Shown here one piece after another: positions 1 to 13,890 of a stretch of 64,000 nucleotides of DNA. Position 1 is the stretch's first letter; the number at the start of each line of letters is the position of its first letter. A program made the translations under genes and the position numbers. Source of the DNA: Deinococcus radiophilus (GTDB lineage Bacteria; Deinococcota; Deinococci; Deinococcales; Deinococcaceae); NCBI RefSeq assembly GCF_020889625.1, contig NZ_CP086380.1, forward strand, positions 1,841,001-1,905,000. Direction: 5' to 3'. The notes beneath the pieces were generated by a model that saw only the letters and a program-made list of their open reading frames with translations, was not told the origin of the DNA and did not search any database.

Positions 1-1398
1 CAGCACCCCGCTGATCGCCGTGCTGACCCCGAACCCCCAGAACCCGATGACCGGCACCAGGGCGTTGTACAGCACCACTTCCAGCACAAAACCCACGGCG
101 CTGATCACCACGGCGTCACGGGTGCGCTCGCGGGCATAAAAGGTCCGCAGCAAGATGGTCACCATCGCCCAGGGAATCAGCGCCAGCGCCCAGCCTGACA
201 GGATGCCGCTGGCCGCGTTGAAGCGGGTTTCAGGCATAGTGCCACTCAGGTTGAAGATGCTGGCAGCGTAGGGGGCCAGTGCCACCAGCAGCGCACTGAT
301 CGGCGCAGCCATAAAAGTGGTGGTCCGCAGGCCCTGCAAGGTCAGCGCCCGGAAGCCGGTCCAGTTGCCGTCGGCGGCCAGCTGCGAGAAGCGCGGAAAC
401 ATCGCCAGCGCCGGCGATACCACGAACAGGCCATTGGCCATGGTAAACAGGGCTTCAGCGTTGGTGTAACCGGCCTGGGTACCGGGCGGGAACAGCTGCG
501 CGTTGCTGAGCAGGCGCGACACATACACGTTCAGGATCTGCCGGGTGCCGGCGGTCAGGGTAAAGGGGGCCATCTGTTTCAAGACCCGCCCCAGCGCCGG
601 GTGGCGGCCCAGCGTGGGCCGGGGCAACAGCCCGAAACGGTTCAGCGCCGGCAACTGCACCACCAACTGCGCCAGCCCGCCGATCAGCCAGCCCATGGCC
701 AGCCAGGTGGCCTGCTGGGGCAACAGCAGCAGCGCGATGATGCTGGCGATGTTAAAGGCCACCGGGGCGAAACTGCTTTCCTTGAAGTGCTCGTCGGCGT
801 TCAGCAGGCCCATCGCCACGCTGGAGAGGCTAATCAGCATCAGGAACGGCATCACCAGCCGGGTCATGTAAAGCGTCAAGACCGGGTCCACGTTGCTGTT
901 GTCGGCCAGCAACAGGTCCACGACCCAGGGCGCGGCCAGGATGCCCACGGCGGTCAGGACCAGGTTCACTGCGATCATCACACCGCTGAACACCTGGGCC
1001 AACCGGCGGCGCTCCACCGTGTTCAGCGACTTGTAGACCGGAATAAAGGAGTTGACCAGGGCGCCCTCGGCCAGCAGTTCGCGCAGCAGGTTGGGTACCC
1101 GCACCGCCGCCGTAAAGGCGTCCATGGTGGTGTTGTCGAACAGGTTGATGATCTGCTGGCGGAACACGCCCGACAGCCGCGACCCCAGCGTGCCCAGCAT
1201 GACCACGGCGGTGTTGCGCCGCACCGACTTGGGGCCGCCGCCGCTGCCCCGCCCGCCACGCGCTCCGGCACTCCTCACGGACTGGGTGCCCTCGGACGGC
1301 TCCGGGGTCACACTCCCGTGGGCATCGTGCAGGCCCGTTTCGGCAGTGGGCGCATCGGGGCCAACGTGGTCCGGGGCAGGGGGCTGGGAGGCGCTCAC
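1..1398 (-). CDS. murJ: Lipid II flippase MurJ (MviN family), cut by left window edge
   Basis: Polytopic membrane protein of the MviN/MurJ family, which flips lipid II across the cytoplasmic membrane for peptidoglycan synthesis. The gene reads leftward and 466 codons are visible before the window edge, so the C-terminus is missing. After a hydrophilic Gly/Ser/Pro-rich N-tail of about 65 residues, the family pattern begins with NTAVVMLGTLGSRLSGVFRQ, followed by FTAAVRVPNLLRELLAEGA and NSFIPVY, typical of MurJ transmembrane segments 1 and 2. Further hydrophobic helices follow. I chose the GTG at 1398 because TACAGT lies exactly 7 bases upstream, a leaderless arrangement; there is no Shine-Dalgarno sequence. 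The gene is divergent from the PAP2 gene. Function by family resemblance is secure. Confidence 0.93.
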   Translation of the reverse strand, partial: MSASQPPAPDHVGPDAPTAETGLHDAHGSVTPEPSEGTQSVRSAGARGGRGSGGGPKSVRRNTAVVMLGTLGSRLSGVFRQQIINLFDNTTMDAFTAAVRVPNLLRELLAEGALVNSFIPVYKSLNTVERRRLAQVFSGVMIAVNLVLTAVGILAAPWVVDLLLADNSNVDPVLTLYMTRLVMPFLMLISLSSVAMGLLNADEHFKESSFAPVAFNIASIIALLLLPQQATWLAMGWLIGGLAQLVVQLPALNRFGLLPRPTLGRHPALGRVLKQMAPFTLTAGTRQILNVYVSRLLSNAQLFPPGTQAGYTNAEALFTMANGLFVVSPALAMFPRFSQLAADGNWTGFRALTLQGLRTTTFMAAPISALLVALAPYAASIFNLSGTMPETRFNAASGILSGWALALIPWAMVTILLRTFYARERTRDAVVISAVGFVLEVVLYNALVPVIGFWGFGVSTAISGVL

Positions 1399-1468
1399 GA
1401 GTGAAACTGTAGCGTATGAAACGGGAAATGCAGTAGGTGTGAGGGTGGGGTGCCATACTGCTGCTCCT

Positions 1469-2242
1469 ATGACCCCGCCGCTGCGCACCCACCGCCTGAA
1501 CCTCCGGACCCTGGCCCTGCTGGCGTTGGGGATCGTCCTGCCCCTGCTGGTGGTGGGCGAGCTGGCCGAGGACCTGCTGGAGAAGGAACGCTTCCGGCTG
1601 GAAGTACCGATTATGGATTGGATCCACGCCCACGCCGGCACGACACTGACCCGAGTGAGCCTGAGCCTGCATGAACTGGGCGGCCCACTGACCATGAGTT
1701 TTCTGGTGCTCCTGGTGGCTGCCTTGCTCTATCAACAGCGCCACCGTGCCGAAGCGCTGCTGGCGCTGCTGGGCATAGGCGGCACGGTGCTGATCACTGC
1801 GGCCATGAAGCTGGTGTTTGACCGCTCCCGACCGGAACTGTGGCCCCGGCTGGTAGAAGAAACGGGCGCGTCATTTCCCAGTGGGCACAGTGCAGCGGCG
1901 GCAGCCCTGGCGACCTTCGTAGTGATTGTGTTGTGGGGCACCCGCTGGCGCTGGCCCGCGCTGCTGCTGGCGCTGGCCTACACCCTGCTGATGGGCTACT
2001 CGCGCATGGTGCTGGGCGTGCATTTGCCCACCGATGTGCTGGCTGGCTGGATGACCGGACTGGCAACGGTGAGCGGTGTCTACCGCCTAATGCGCAGACG
2101 GATCAAGGCCCAGGGCGCAGGCCGTCTGCCTCTGCCTACCCAGCACGCACCCGCAGCAGACACGGAGATGGGACACCTGGAACCGGAAAAGGAAGCGCCG
2201 ACCGCCCGGCAGTCACCGCTGACCGCTAAGCTGCGCCCATGA
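1469..2242 (+). CDS. PAP2 family membrane phosphatase
   Basis: 257-residue membrane phosphatase of the type 2 phosphatidic acid phosphatase family. Such enzymes dephosphorylate lipid phosphates such as undecaprenyl or phosphatidylglycerol phosphates on the outer face of the membrane. The three catalytic motifs are all visible: K-x6-RP in [13 protein letters not shown] in [12 protein letters not shown], and SR-x5-H-x3-D in [12 protein letters not shown]. About five or six hydrophobic helices are present and the C-terminal 45 residues are hydrophilic. I start at the ATG at 1469, 9 bases after CATACT; the reading frame is open further upstream, but that part lies antisense to murJ. The stop codon overlaps the start of the next gene (ATGA), so the two are probably translated together. 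The exact substrate cannot be told from sequence. Confidence 0.92.
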   Translation: MTPPLRTHRLNLRTLALLALGIVLPLLVVGELAEDLLEKERFRLEVPIMDWIHAHAGTTLTRVSLSLHELGGPLTMSFLVLLVAALLYQQRHRAEALLALLGIGGTVLITAAMKLVFDRSRPELWPRLVEETGASFPSGHSAAAAALATFVVIVLWGTRWRWPALLLALAYTLLMGYSRMVLGVHLPTDVLAGWMTGLATVSGVYRLMRRRIKAQGAGRLPLPTQHAPAADTEMGHLEPEKEAPTARQSPLTAKLRP

Positions 2243-2985
2243 GCGACAAGCTGACCGCCCTGATTACCGGAGCGGCCCAGGGCATTGGCCGGGCCACCGC
2301 TGAGCTGTACGCCGAGCGCGGCGACATGGTGCTGAGCGTGGACCTGCAGGACATCCCCAAACTGGGCCGACACCCCAGGGTGCAGGCCGACATCACCACC
2401 AGTGAGGGCCGCCAGCAGATTCTGGATGCGGCCCGCGCACTGGGCCACCTGGATGTCCTGGTCAATAACGCCGCCTATCAGGGCGCGGCGGGAGCGGTAC
2501 AGGACGTGTCCGAAGACGGCTGGCGGCGCACCCTGGACACCAACCTCACCGCCCCGCTGCTGCTGACCCGCCTACTGCTGCCGCTGATGGGTGACGGCAG
2601 CGCGGTGGTCAATGTTGCCAGCGTGCAGGGCCTCTTCGCTGAGCAGGGCAACGCTGCCTACAACGCCAGCAAAGGTGGCCTGGTCAACCTGACGCGGGCC
2701 ATGGCACTGGACCTGGCCCCGCTGGGACTGCGGGTGAACGCCGTGGCCCCTGGCGCGGTCAGTACCGAAGCGGTGGAGCAGGCCATCGGGGAGAGCGACG
2801 ACCCCAAGAAGACCCGCCGCGACTATGAAGACCTGCACGCCCTGCGCCGGATCGGTACGCCTAGGGAGGTGGCCCAGGTCATCCACTTTCTGGGCAGTGC
2901 CGAGGCCAGCTTTATGACTGGAGCCATCGTGCCAGTAGACGGCGGCATGACCAGCAGTTTCATGATGGCAGGACGGCCCGTCTAA
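2239..2985 (+). CDS. SDR family NAD(P)-dependent oxidoreductase
   Basis: Classical short-chain dehydrogenase of 248 residues. The Rossmann dinucleotide motif is GAAQGIGRA near residue 12, the structural NNAA motif follows strand 4, a Ser lies in VNVASVQG, and the catalytic Tyr and Lys are in YNASKGG. The acidic residue after strand 2 (SVDLQD) suggests NAD(H) rather than NADPH, which is an inference. The C-terminal [10 protein letters not shown] is the usual family ending. It overlaps the PAP2 gene by four bases, so the two form an operon. The substrate is unknown; family members act on sugars, steroids, polyols and acyl-carrier intermediates. Confidence 0.92.
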   Translation: MSDKLTALITGAAQGIGRATAELYAERGDMVLSVDLQDIPKLGRHPRVQADITTSEGRQQILDAARALGHLDVLVNNAAYQGAAGAVQDVSEDGWRRTLDTNLTAPLLLTRLLLPLMGDGSAVVNVASVQGLFAEQGNAAYNASKGGLVNLTRAMALDLAPLGLRVNAVAPGAVSTEAVEQAIGESDDPKKTRRDYEDLHALRRIGTPREVAQVIHFLGSAEASFMTGAIVPVDGGMTSSFMMAGRPV

Positions 2986-2999
2986 TCCAGCGCCAAAAC

Positions 3000-3033
3000 A
3001 AGGCCCGGCGGGAACGAATTCCCTACCGGGCTT
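3000..3033 (-). terminator. Hairpin between convergent genes
   Basis: Arms aaggcccgg and ccgggctt with inner pairing ggaa/ttcc. On the minus strand the hairpin is followed by TTGTTTTGG, so it fits best as the terminator of the 58-residue gene. It may also serve the SDR gene, although no T-run follows on the plus strand. Confidence 0.6.
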
Positions 3034-3047
3034 GCCCAACCGAATGC

Positions 3048-3224
3048 TCAGTCCTTGTTGCCGTCGTTGCCGCCGCCGCTCTCGCTGCCGTTGCGGCGAC
3101 CTTCGCCATTCTTCTCGTCCACACTGGCGCGGCCATTGCCGGGATCACGCTCACCACCGGACTTGGGGCTGTTGTCGCGGTTTTTTTGCTCTTCGGGCAT
3201 GTTCTTCTTTTCAGCTTGGGTCAT
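3048..3224 (-). CDS. Small hydrophilic Gly/Asn/Lys/Glu-rich protein of 58 residues
   Basis: Short gene read from the ATG at 3224 to TGA at 3048. It begins MTQAEKKNMPEEQKNRDNSP and ends GSESGGGNDGNKD. The protein has no hydrophobic stretch, is almost entirely charged or polar and is rich in glycine and asparagine, as expected for an intrinsically disordered protein. I recognise no family. Support for coding comes from the full open frame, the composition, and the hairpin terminator directly after the stop codon. No good Shine-Dalgarno is seen; CACAGT lies 5 bases before the ATG. Its composition resembles small hydrophilic stress or desiccation proteins, but that is only a resemblance. Confidence 0.68.
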   Translation of the reverse strand: MTQAEKKNMPEEQKNRDNSPKSGGERDPGNGRASVDEKNGEGRRNGSESGGGNDGNKD

Positions 3225-3286
3225 GGTTCACTGTGACGCTGCCGGGCCGCAGACAGGTGAGAAAATCCTCAATCCTGCCTGGCCGA

Positions 3287-3763
3287 TCACATCGTGACGT
3301 GATAGGCCACCACCACCGGCACCAGAAACAACGACCCCAGGATGAACGACAGCGCCAGGTTATGCTCGGCCACCAGCTCGCGGCGCAGGTAGCCCGATAC
3401 ACTCTCCCCCTTGCGCCGGGCCAGCGTACCGAACACCAGCCACACCCCCAGGCTGAACAGCAGCAGCGACAGCCCCACCGCCATGCCCAGCCAGACAAAA
3501 GCCTGTGACCAGGACAGTTCAGTCAGCGGCGCAGGTGCGGCCACCACCCGGCTGAACAGCAGTGCGAACCCCAACGATGCCCAGAAGAACACCGCCCCGA
3601 TGGCCGCCGTTTGGTGGTCCTCGATCTCGGCCACCAGCTCACGCATGGGCACGCCCAGCACCAGCCGGATAAACAGCAGGCTGAGCAGCACGGTAGGCAG
3701 CCACACGGCCAGATTCCAGCCGATTTCGGTGAGGATCAGGGTCAGGAAGCTGGGCAGGGTCAT
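3287..3763 (-). CDS. Small integral membrane protein, DUF350-like
   Basis: 158-residue protein with four predicted hydrophobic helices (about residues 10-37, 53-75, 85-112 and 137-156). The layout repeats: two helices, then a charged loop, then two helices, with HQTAAIGAVFFWASLGFALL in the first half and HNLALSFILGSLFLVPVVVA in the second. Such paired helices with a conserved polar residue at the helix start are seen in DUF350 (YjfL-type) proteins, to which I assign it tentatively. The ATG at 3763 lies 6 bases after TACACT, a leaderless start. It sits alone between the 58-residue gene and dnaE. The biochemical role is unknown. Confidence 0.78.
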   Translation of the reverse strand: MTLPSFLTLILTEIGWNLAVWLPTVLLSLLFIRLVLGVPMRELVAEIEDHQTAAIGAVFFWASLGFALLFSRVVAAPAPLTELSWSQAFVWLGMAVGLSLLLFSLGVWLVFGTLARRKGESVSGYLRRELVAEHNLALSFILGSLFLVPVVVAYHVTM

Positions 3764-3790
3764 GGGGGTAGTGTAGCGGGGCGAAGACGC

Positions 3791-9073
<5,283 letters not shown>

Positions 9074-9135
9074 CTTCCCAGCTTAGAGGGGACCGGGGCC
9101 AGGAGTCAGTGAGGCAGGGGGTTGACGGGAAGGCG

Positions 9136-9167
9136 ATCGTCCAGCGAGGGCCGATTCGCTGGACGAT
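9136..9167. promoter_or_regulatory. 12-bp perfect inverted repeat in the dnaE-Nudix intergenic region
   Basis: Arms ATCGTCCAGCGA (9136-9147) and TCGCTGGACGAT (9156-9167) with an 8-base spacer. A CACAAT hexamer lies just 7 bases before the Nudix ATG at 9199, so the right arm overlaps its expected -35 region. No T-run follows on either strand, so an operator is more likely than a terminator. Confidence 0.5.
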
Positions 9168-9198
9168 TACGGCCACCCCTTCTGGCACAATCGGTCCC

Positions 9199-9660
9199 AT
9201 GCCCACCTCTGCCCCGCCCGACTACATCACCGACCTCCGCACCATCATCGGCAACGCGCCCGTCAACCTGATGGGCGCGGCGGGCCTGATGTTTGACGCT
9301 GAGGGGCGGGTGCTGTTGCAGCGGCTGGTGGGCCGAGACGACGTGTGGAGCCTGCCCGGCGGCCTGTGCGAACTGGCCGAGCCGCCGGAGCGGACGCTGC
9401 GCCGCGAGGTGCAGGAGGAAACCGGACTGACCGTGCTGGACGCGGAGCTGCTGACCTTGCACACCACCCCGCTGCGAACGCTGGGTAACGGCCACCAGGC
9501 CAGCTTCTACACGGCGCTGTACCGGGTCACGGCCTGGGAAGGAGTGCCGCAGGCGGACGGCGTGGAAGTGGCAGAGCTGCGCTGGTTCAGCGTGGAGGCG
9601 CTCCCCCCCATGCGCGGCTATATCGGGCGCTGGGCAGCGGAGTGGCTGCGGGAGCAATAA
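9199..9660 (+). CDS. Nudix hydrolase
   Basis: 153-residue Nudix-fold pyrophosphohydrolase. The Nudix box is complete: GGLCELAEPPERTLRREVQE followed by ETGL, matching G-x5-E-x7-RE-U-x-EE-x-G-U. The protein begins with about 20 residues before the first strand (NLMGAAGLMFDAEGRVLL), typical of small Nudix proteins acting on nucleoside diphosphate derivatives. The substrate cannot be read from the sequence; Deinococcus genomes carry many paralogues. I use the ATG at 9199, 7 bases after CACAAT, rather than longer in-frame extensions that run into the dnaE promoter. The gene stands alone between dnaE (divergent) and a convergent DUF937 gene. Confidence 0.93.
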   Translation: MPTSAPPDYITDLRTIIGNAPVNLMGAAGLMFDAEGRVLLQRLVGRDDVWSLPGGLCELAEPPERTLRREVQEETGLTVLDAELLTLHTTPLRTLGNGHQASFYTALYRVTAWEGVPQADGVEVAELRWFSVEALPPMRGYIGRWAAEWLREQ

Positions 9661-9688
9661 AAAGCGCCCCACAGTGGAGGCGCTTTCA
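9661..9688 (-). terminator. Terminator shared by convergent genes
   Basis: Arms aaagcgcc (9661-9668) and ggcgcttt (9679-9686). On the minus strand the hairpin is followed by TTTTTATT, so it is a good terminator for the DUF937 gene. On the plus strand only a short T-run follows. Confidence 0.75.
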
Positions 9689-9704
9689 GAAAGTTGAACC
9701 GGGC

Positions 9705-12251
9705 TTACTCGACCGTCACATTCACCGTGGCGACTTCGTTGCCGCTTTCATCCCAAATGGCGTAAGTGTTGTCACCCACAGCTGGCGCAGTGATGTCGGT
9801 GGTCCAGGCGCCGTCGCTCTCGGCAGTAAAGCTGCCGACTGAAGTCCCGTTCTCGAACACTTCGTAGTCGCCAGCGCCGCCCGTACCCGTCATGGAAAAG
9901 CCATCGGCAGCGACCGTGGTGCCGTCAGCGGGTTCCAGCACCGTGAGGGCAGCCTCAGGGGCGGCTGCAGCGGGCTCGGCGGCCGGTGGGGTCGTGGTCT
10001 GCTCGGTGGCGGCCGGCGTGGGCGCAGGTACCGGTTCGGCACGGTTCTGCGTGAAGTACCAGGCCAGGCCTGCCAGCAACAGCAGCGGGATGATCCACCA
10101 GGGGAAGCCGCCGCGTTCCGGCTCGGCGGGGGGAGGAGTGACCGGACGGGGTGGTTCGGGGGTCATCGGCTGCACGGCGGGAGCGGGCTGCTCCTTGACC
10201 ACCACGCGCTCTTCTTCGGCCAGTGGGGTGGCTTTGGCCTGCTTGGTTTCCAGGAGGGTGGGCCGCGCCTTGGGAGCAGCGCCAAACAGTTGTGCGCCCA
10301 GCAAAGCCTTCAGCACGCCCATACCCTGGGGCAGCAGACCTTCCAATTTGCCTGGAGTCAGTCCAGCCAGCACCCGGCTCAGGCCAGCAGCGTCGGTGCG
10401 GGTCGCCTGGGCACGGCTCCCCAGCAGACCCAGCACGAAGGGTGTCAGCAATGCCAGCAGGCGGCCTGCTTGCTCACCTGACGTTCCCAGGGCAGTACCC
10501 AGACGGCCGCCGACTTCGCCTGGATTGTCCAGCAAACGGTCCAACACGCTCAGGCCACGCACTTCCATCGCACCCAGTTCGGCACGGTTGCTCAGCAGGT
10601 CCATATTCAAGCCGCCCGTTTGTACGACTCGGCCAAAGTCATTGCTTAGGCTCAGCAGCTCGGCGGCTCCAGCCTCGTTGTGACCCTTCTGGGCCAGGGC
10701 GCTGAGCAAGACGGGGACAGTTCCCTGTACGGCGCGGCCAGCATCGCGGCGGCCAAACCCGGTGGCTTCGGCCAGGGCGGCGGTCCCCTCACCCGAAAAC
10801 TGCTCGCGGAAAAAGGTCAGCAGGTTATCAGCACTGAGGGCCTGATCCTGCGCGGCGGGCTGAGCCACTGCAGATGTCGTGGACACCGCGGCGGCGGCAG
10901 GAGCTACGGGTACGGCACGGGGTGCAGCAGGCGCGGGCGCAGCGGCGCGGGCCGGCTGAGCCTGCGAGGGCTGCGAACCGGACACCACTGGCTTGGCCGA
11001 TTTCCAGGGGTTGCTCCCCTGAGGGGCGGGCTGGGCCGCCTGAACGGCCCCACCACCTACGCCAGCTGCGGCGGCAGCAGCGGCCAGTGCGTCGGCAGCG
11101 GGAGCCGGGCGCTGATCAGGCTGAGCAGATGCAGTCGGGGCACCCGCAGGAGCCGCAGGTTGAACAGGTGAGCTGGGCTGGGTGTGAGCAACCGGAGCTG
11201 GCGTCACTGCCGCCGTAGGCTGGGGCGCTACAGATGCAGTCGGCTCTGCTGTGGGAGGAGCTGGGGTGGTAACGGCTGGCGCTTCAGCGTCTTCCAGCAG
11301 GGCGGAGACCACGCTGTCCTTGGAGTAGTCACGCTCAGGTACCAGTTCTGGTTCGGGAACAGGTTCAGTGGGGACCACCGCAGACTGCGGCGCTTCGGTG
11401 ACGGGAGCGGCAGGCTGCACATTGCGGGCCTGGGCCAGTTTTTCCAGTTCTTCGGGGCTGGGCACTTCGGCGTCTTCCAGCAGGGCCGAGGCCACGCTGT
11501 CCTTGGAATAGTTGGTGCCAGCCACCTGCTGTGGCTGGGAACTGACTGGCTCAGACTGGGCCAGGCGTTCTGCCTGGGTTGGACTGACTGCCTCCGGCTG
11601 CGAGGGGCGCACACCTGCTGCCGACATCTCTACTTGTGACCGGGACGAGCTGGCCTGCGGAGCTTCAGGGGACTTTTTTGTTTCACCACCGTTCCCCTGA
11701 TCGCGGAACTGCGGGGCATTGCTCAGTGCCCCGGCACGAGACACGTAGGAGCCGCCCACAGCACGTGGGCGCACGCCCGACGCACGAATGGTAGACATGA
11801 TTTGGGTCATACTGTCCCGGTTCAGTCCGGCCTGGCCCGCAAAGCTCAGCAGCAGCGGCAACGACATGTTCAGCAGGCGGGCAATCGCGGGTTGCGGCGC
11901 ACCCTCCACGCGGGCCAGCTGCCCGGCCATATCGCTCTGGTCACTGCCCAGCAGGCCGGGGCTGAGAATTTCGCCGGCCAGTTGCAGCGAGTCGGCGCCG
12001 CCCTGCTCCTGCAGACCATGGGCCACATCGCGGAAGCGCGGCAGGTTATCAATGGCCTCGGTGATCTGGGAGCGCACACCTTCGCTCTTGGCCTGCTGGG
12101 CCAGGGTTTCCAGCTGCCAGCGCACAGTACGGTCCAGTAGGCGTGCCGCCTGATCGTCGGTCAGCCCCGCAGCGCTGCCCAGTTGCCGGGCGCTGTCGGC
12201 TCCAAAATGTTGGCGAAACAGTTCTTCTATGTTCATGGTGATGTACATCAT
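9705..12251 (-). CDS. Large DUF937-type membrane protein with duplicated N-domain and external C-domain
   Basis: 848-residue mosaic protein. Residues about 6-170 and about 470-657 are two helical DUF937 (YidB-like) modules; the first opens NIEELFRQHFGADSARQLGS and the second LSADNLLTFFREQFSGEGTA. Between them is a long Ala/Pro/Gln-rich linker that holds two copies of a motif YSKDSV(A/V)SALLEDAE. One transmembrane helix (WWIIPLLLLAGLAWYF, about 715-733) follows, then a Pro/Thr/Ala spacer and a C-terminal beta-sandwich-like domain with the pattern TVLEPADGTTVAADGFSMTG. The DUF937 parts should be cytoplasmic and the C-domain outside, as inferred from the single helix. A GAGAGG ribosome site lies 11 bases before the ATG at 12251; the ATG at 12236 (MNIEEL) is an alternative. 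Function unknown. Confidence 0.88.
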   Translation of the reverse strand: MMYITMNIEELFRQHFGADSARQLGSAAGLTDDQAARLLDRTVRWQLETLAQQAKSEGVRSQITEAIDNLPRFRDVAHGLQEQGGADSLQLAGEILSPGLLGSDQSDMAGQLARVEGAPQPAIARLLNMSLPLLLSFAGQAGLNRDSMTQIMSTIRASGVRPRAVGGSYVSRAGALSNAPQFRDQGNGGETKKSPEAPQASSSRSQVEMSAAGVRPSQPEAVSPTQAERLAQSEPVSSQPQQVAGTNYSKDSVASALLEDAEVPSPEELEKLAQARNVQPAAPVTEAPQSAVVPTEPVPEPELVPERDYSKDSVVSALLEDAEAPAVTTPAPPTAEPTASVAPQPTAAVTPAPVAHTQPSSPVQPAAPAGAPTASAQPDQRPAPAADALAAAAAAAGVGGGAVQAAQPAPQGSNPWKSAKPVVSGSQPSQAQPARAAAPAPAAPRAVPVAPAAAAVSTTSAVAQPAAQDQALSADNLLTFFREQFSGEGTAALAEATGFGRRDAGRAVQGTVPVLLSALAQKGHNEAGAAELLSLSNDFGRVVQTGGLNMDLLSNRAELGAMEVRGLSVLDRLLDNPGEVGGRLGTALGTSGEQAGRLLALLTPFVLGLLGSRAQATRTDAAGLSRVLAGLTPGKLEGLLPQGMGVLKALLGAQLFGAAPKARPTLLETKQAKATPLAEEERVVVKEQPAPAVQPMTPEPPRPVTPPPAEPERGGFPWWIIPLLLLAGLAWYFTQNRAEPVPAPTPAATEQTTTPPAAEPAAAAPEAALTVLEPADGTTVAADGFSMTGTGGAGDYEVFENGTSVGSFTAESDGAWTTDITAPAVGDNTYAIWDESGNEVATVNVTVE

Positions 12252-12325
12252 AAAGAAAGGAACCTCTCAGACGGCTGACGCCGCGCTAAAAGATTCCTCA
12301 CAGTCGGCTTGCTGACCGGACCGGC

Positions 12326-13147
12326 TCAGGTCTGGGCCGGAGGCGGTGGGCGCTGCTGGCCACTGCCCTCGGAGATCTCAATCAGCCAGGCCATCAACTG
12401 CAAAATGGCCAGGCCCAGTGCGGGCAGCCCAGCCAGCATCATGATCCAGCCACTGATCTGCTGGTTTTGCAGCGGGGTCAGGTTCCACAGGCAGACTGCG
12501 CCTACGTACGGCTGATACAGCACCTCACGGGCGTACAGCCACCACGCGGCAATGGACATCATCGGCAGGGCGGCCAGAAACCCGAACCAACCCCGCTTGC
12601 CAAAAGTACCCGGTTGAATGCTGGGCAGTGGGCGCAGCATGGCTCCCCAGATCATGGTGCCGCTGATCAGGTACAGCGCAGGCAGCAAGATGGCCGCCGT
12701 ATTGGTGACGATACTGGCATTGAATCCGGCAGGAATATTCCAGAACAGAATCACGGCGGTCCAGACCGCAAAGGCCACCCACGGGTCAAGCAGCACGCTG
12801 AAGATGCGCCCCAGCGGTGACCCTGGGGCCAGCGGAATCCGGCGCGGTAGCCCCAGCAAGAGCAGCAGCGGCACCAACTCGGCCAGCACCATCAGCCGGA
12901 CCATATACAGCGCCATAGAGTTCACGGTGTAGACCGCCGCACTGGACTGCAAGGCCCAAAGCGTGGCCAGCAGCCCCAGGACGAACAGCACCACTTTCCA
13001 GACCGGCCAGTCCTGACGCCGCTCAGCATTTGCCCGCCAGCGCGAAAACTGCCACAGGTACAGGCCCAGTGCAGCAGCCAGCGCACCCCAGACCAGCGGA
13101 TTGAAGGTCAGGGTCAGCAGATCGGCCAGGGTAGGGTTCAGATTCAT
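12326..13147 (-). CDS. ctaG: Cytochrome c oxidase assembly protein, CtaG (caa3) type
   Basis: 273-residue integral membrane protein with about seven helices, similar to the CtaG family needed for assembly of caa3-type cytochrome oxidase, in particular its copper centre. Landmarks are FNPLVWGALAAALGLYLWQF at the start, NSMALYMVRLMVLAELVPLL in the middle, LYLISGTMIWGAML and the late WNLTPLQNQQISGWIMMLAG. The start at 13147 overlaps the SCO stop codon (ATGA), so translation is coupled. It is the last gene of a three-gene minus-strand operon PCuAC-SCO-CtaG, all concerned with delivering copper to oxidase. The longer open frame upstream overlaps SCO and is not used. No oxidase structural genes are in the window. 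Confidence 0.82.
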   Translation of the reverse strand: MNLNPTLADLLTLTFNPLVWGALAAALGLYLWQFSRWRANAERRQDWPVWKVVLFVLGLLATLWALQSSAAVYTVNSMALYMVRLMVLAELVPLLLLLGLPRRIPLAPGSPLGRIFSVLLDPWVAFAVWTAVILFWNIPAGFNASIVTNTAAILLPALYLISGTMIWGAMLRPLPSIQPGTFGKRGWFGFLAALPMMSIAAWWLYAREVLYQPYVGAVCLWNLTPLQNQQISGWIMMLAGLPALGLAILQLMAWLIEISEGSGQQRPPPPAQT

Positions 13148-13890
13148 GGCTGCACTCCTGCCGTCAGCTGAGCCGCTGTCAACTGAGCTGCCGTCCGCTG
13201 AGGCTCGGACCGCGCCGCCGACACGTCCCTGGGATTGTTCATCACATAGCGCACATCGCGCAGGATACGGTCCACGTCCGGCAGCTGGGTGTAATCCCAC
13301 ATCACCCGGGTATAGCCCGAAGCGTCAATCAGATAGGTGGCGGTGGTGTGGTTAATCTGGTATTCCAGCGGCCCGTCTACCGGCACCTTGCCGTAAGCCA
13401 CACCGTAGCCCTGGGCCACCTGACTCAGTTCAGGTTCGGGAACACGTACCCCAGTGCCCTCACCGAAGAACTCCACGTACTCACGGATCCGCTCAGGGGT
13501 ATCGCGCTCCGGGTCCACCGACACGAACAGGACCTTTACCTGCTCGCGTTCCTCCGGGGTCAGACGTGCGCGCATCTCACCGAGGTACTTGAGCGTCAGT
13601 GGGCAGATGTCAGGGCAGTGGGTAAACCCGAAAAACAGCAGCGTCGCCTGCCCCTGTGGCTGAAAGGTCCAGGGCTGTCCATGCCCGTCGGTGCCGGAAA
13701 AGGCCAGGGCAGGTCCAGGCTGGTTGACCACCGAACCATAAAAGGGATAGGCACTCTGCGAGCGGGCGTAGGCCCAGGCGATGCCCAGCACCAGCGCCAC
13801 AGCAATCAGCGCCAACAGCGCCGACTGCTGCCAGGGGCGAGCAATCGGCTCCTGTGGCGGAGTGGCCGGTGGCTGGGGCGAGGCGGTCAT
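13144..13890 (-). CDS. SCO1/SenC family copper chaperone
   Basis: 248-residue membrane-anchored thioredoxin-fold protein of the SCO family, which inserts copper into the CuA site of cytochrome oxidase subunit II. One N-terminal membrane helix (SALLALIAVALVLGIAWAYA, about 23-42) leads into the external domain. The copper ligands are visible: Cys92 and Cys96 in FTHCPDICPLTL, and a downstream His in NHTTATYLIDASG. FVSVDPERDTPERIREYVEF is a family signature. It overlaps the upstream PCuAC gene and the downstream ctaG gene by four bases each (both ATGA). Confidence 0.94.
   Translation of the reverse strand: MTASPQPPATPPQEPIARPWQQSALLALIAVALVLGIAWAYARSQSAYPFYGSVVNQPGPALAFSGTDGHGQPWTFQPQGQATLLFFGFTHCPDICPLTLKYLGEMRARLTPEEREQVKVLFVSVDPERDTPERIREYVEFFGEGTGVRVPEPELSQVAQGYGVAYGKVPVDGPLEYQINHTTATYLIDASGYTRVMWDYTQLPDVDRILRDVRYVMNNPRDVSAARSEPQRTAAQLTAAQLTAGVQP

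Noticed and set aside
830..1744. 304-codon minus-strand frame spanning murJ and PAP2
   Set aside because: Crosses two real genes in the wrong frame; composition and lack of domains show it is a shadow.
9122..9127. TTGACG as -35 for the Nudix gene
   Set aside because: It is about 57 bases from the only reasonable -10 (CACAAT at about 9185), too far to pair; it could only serve an unseen -10.
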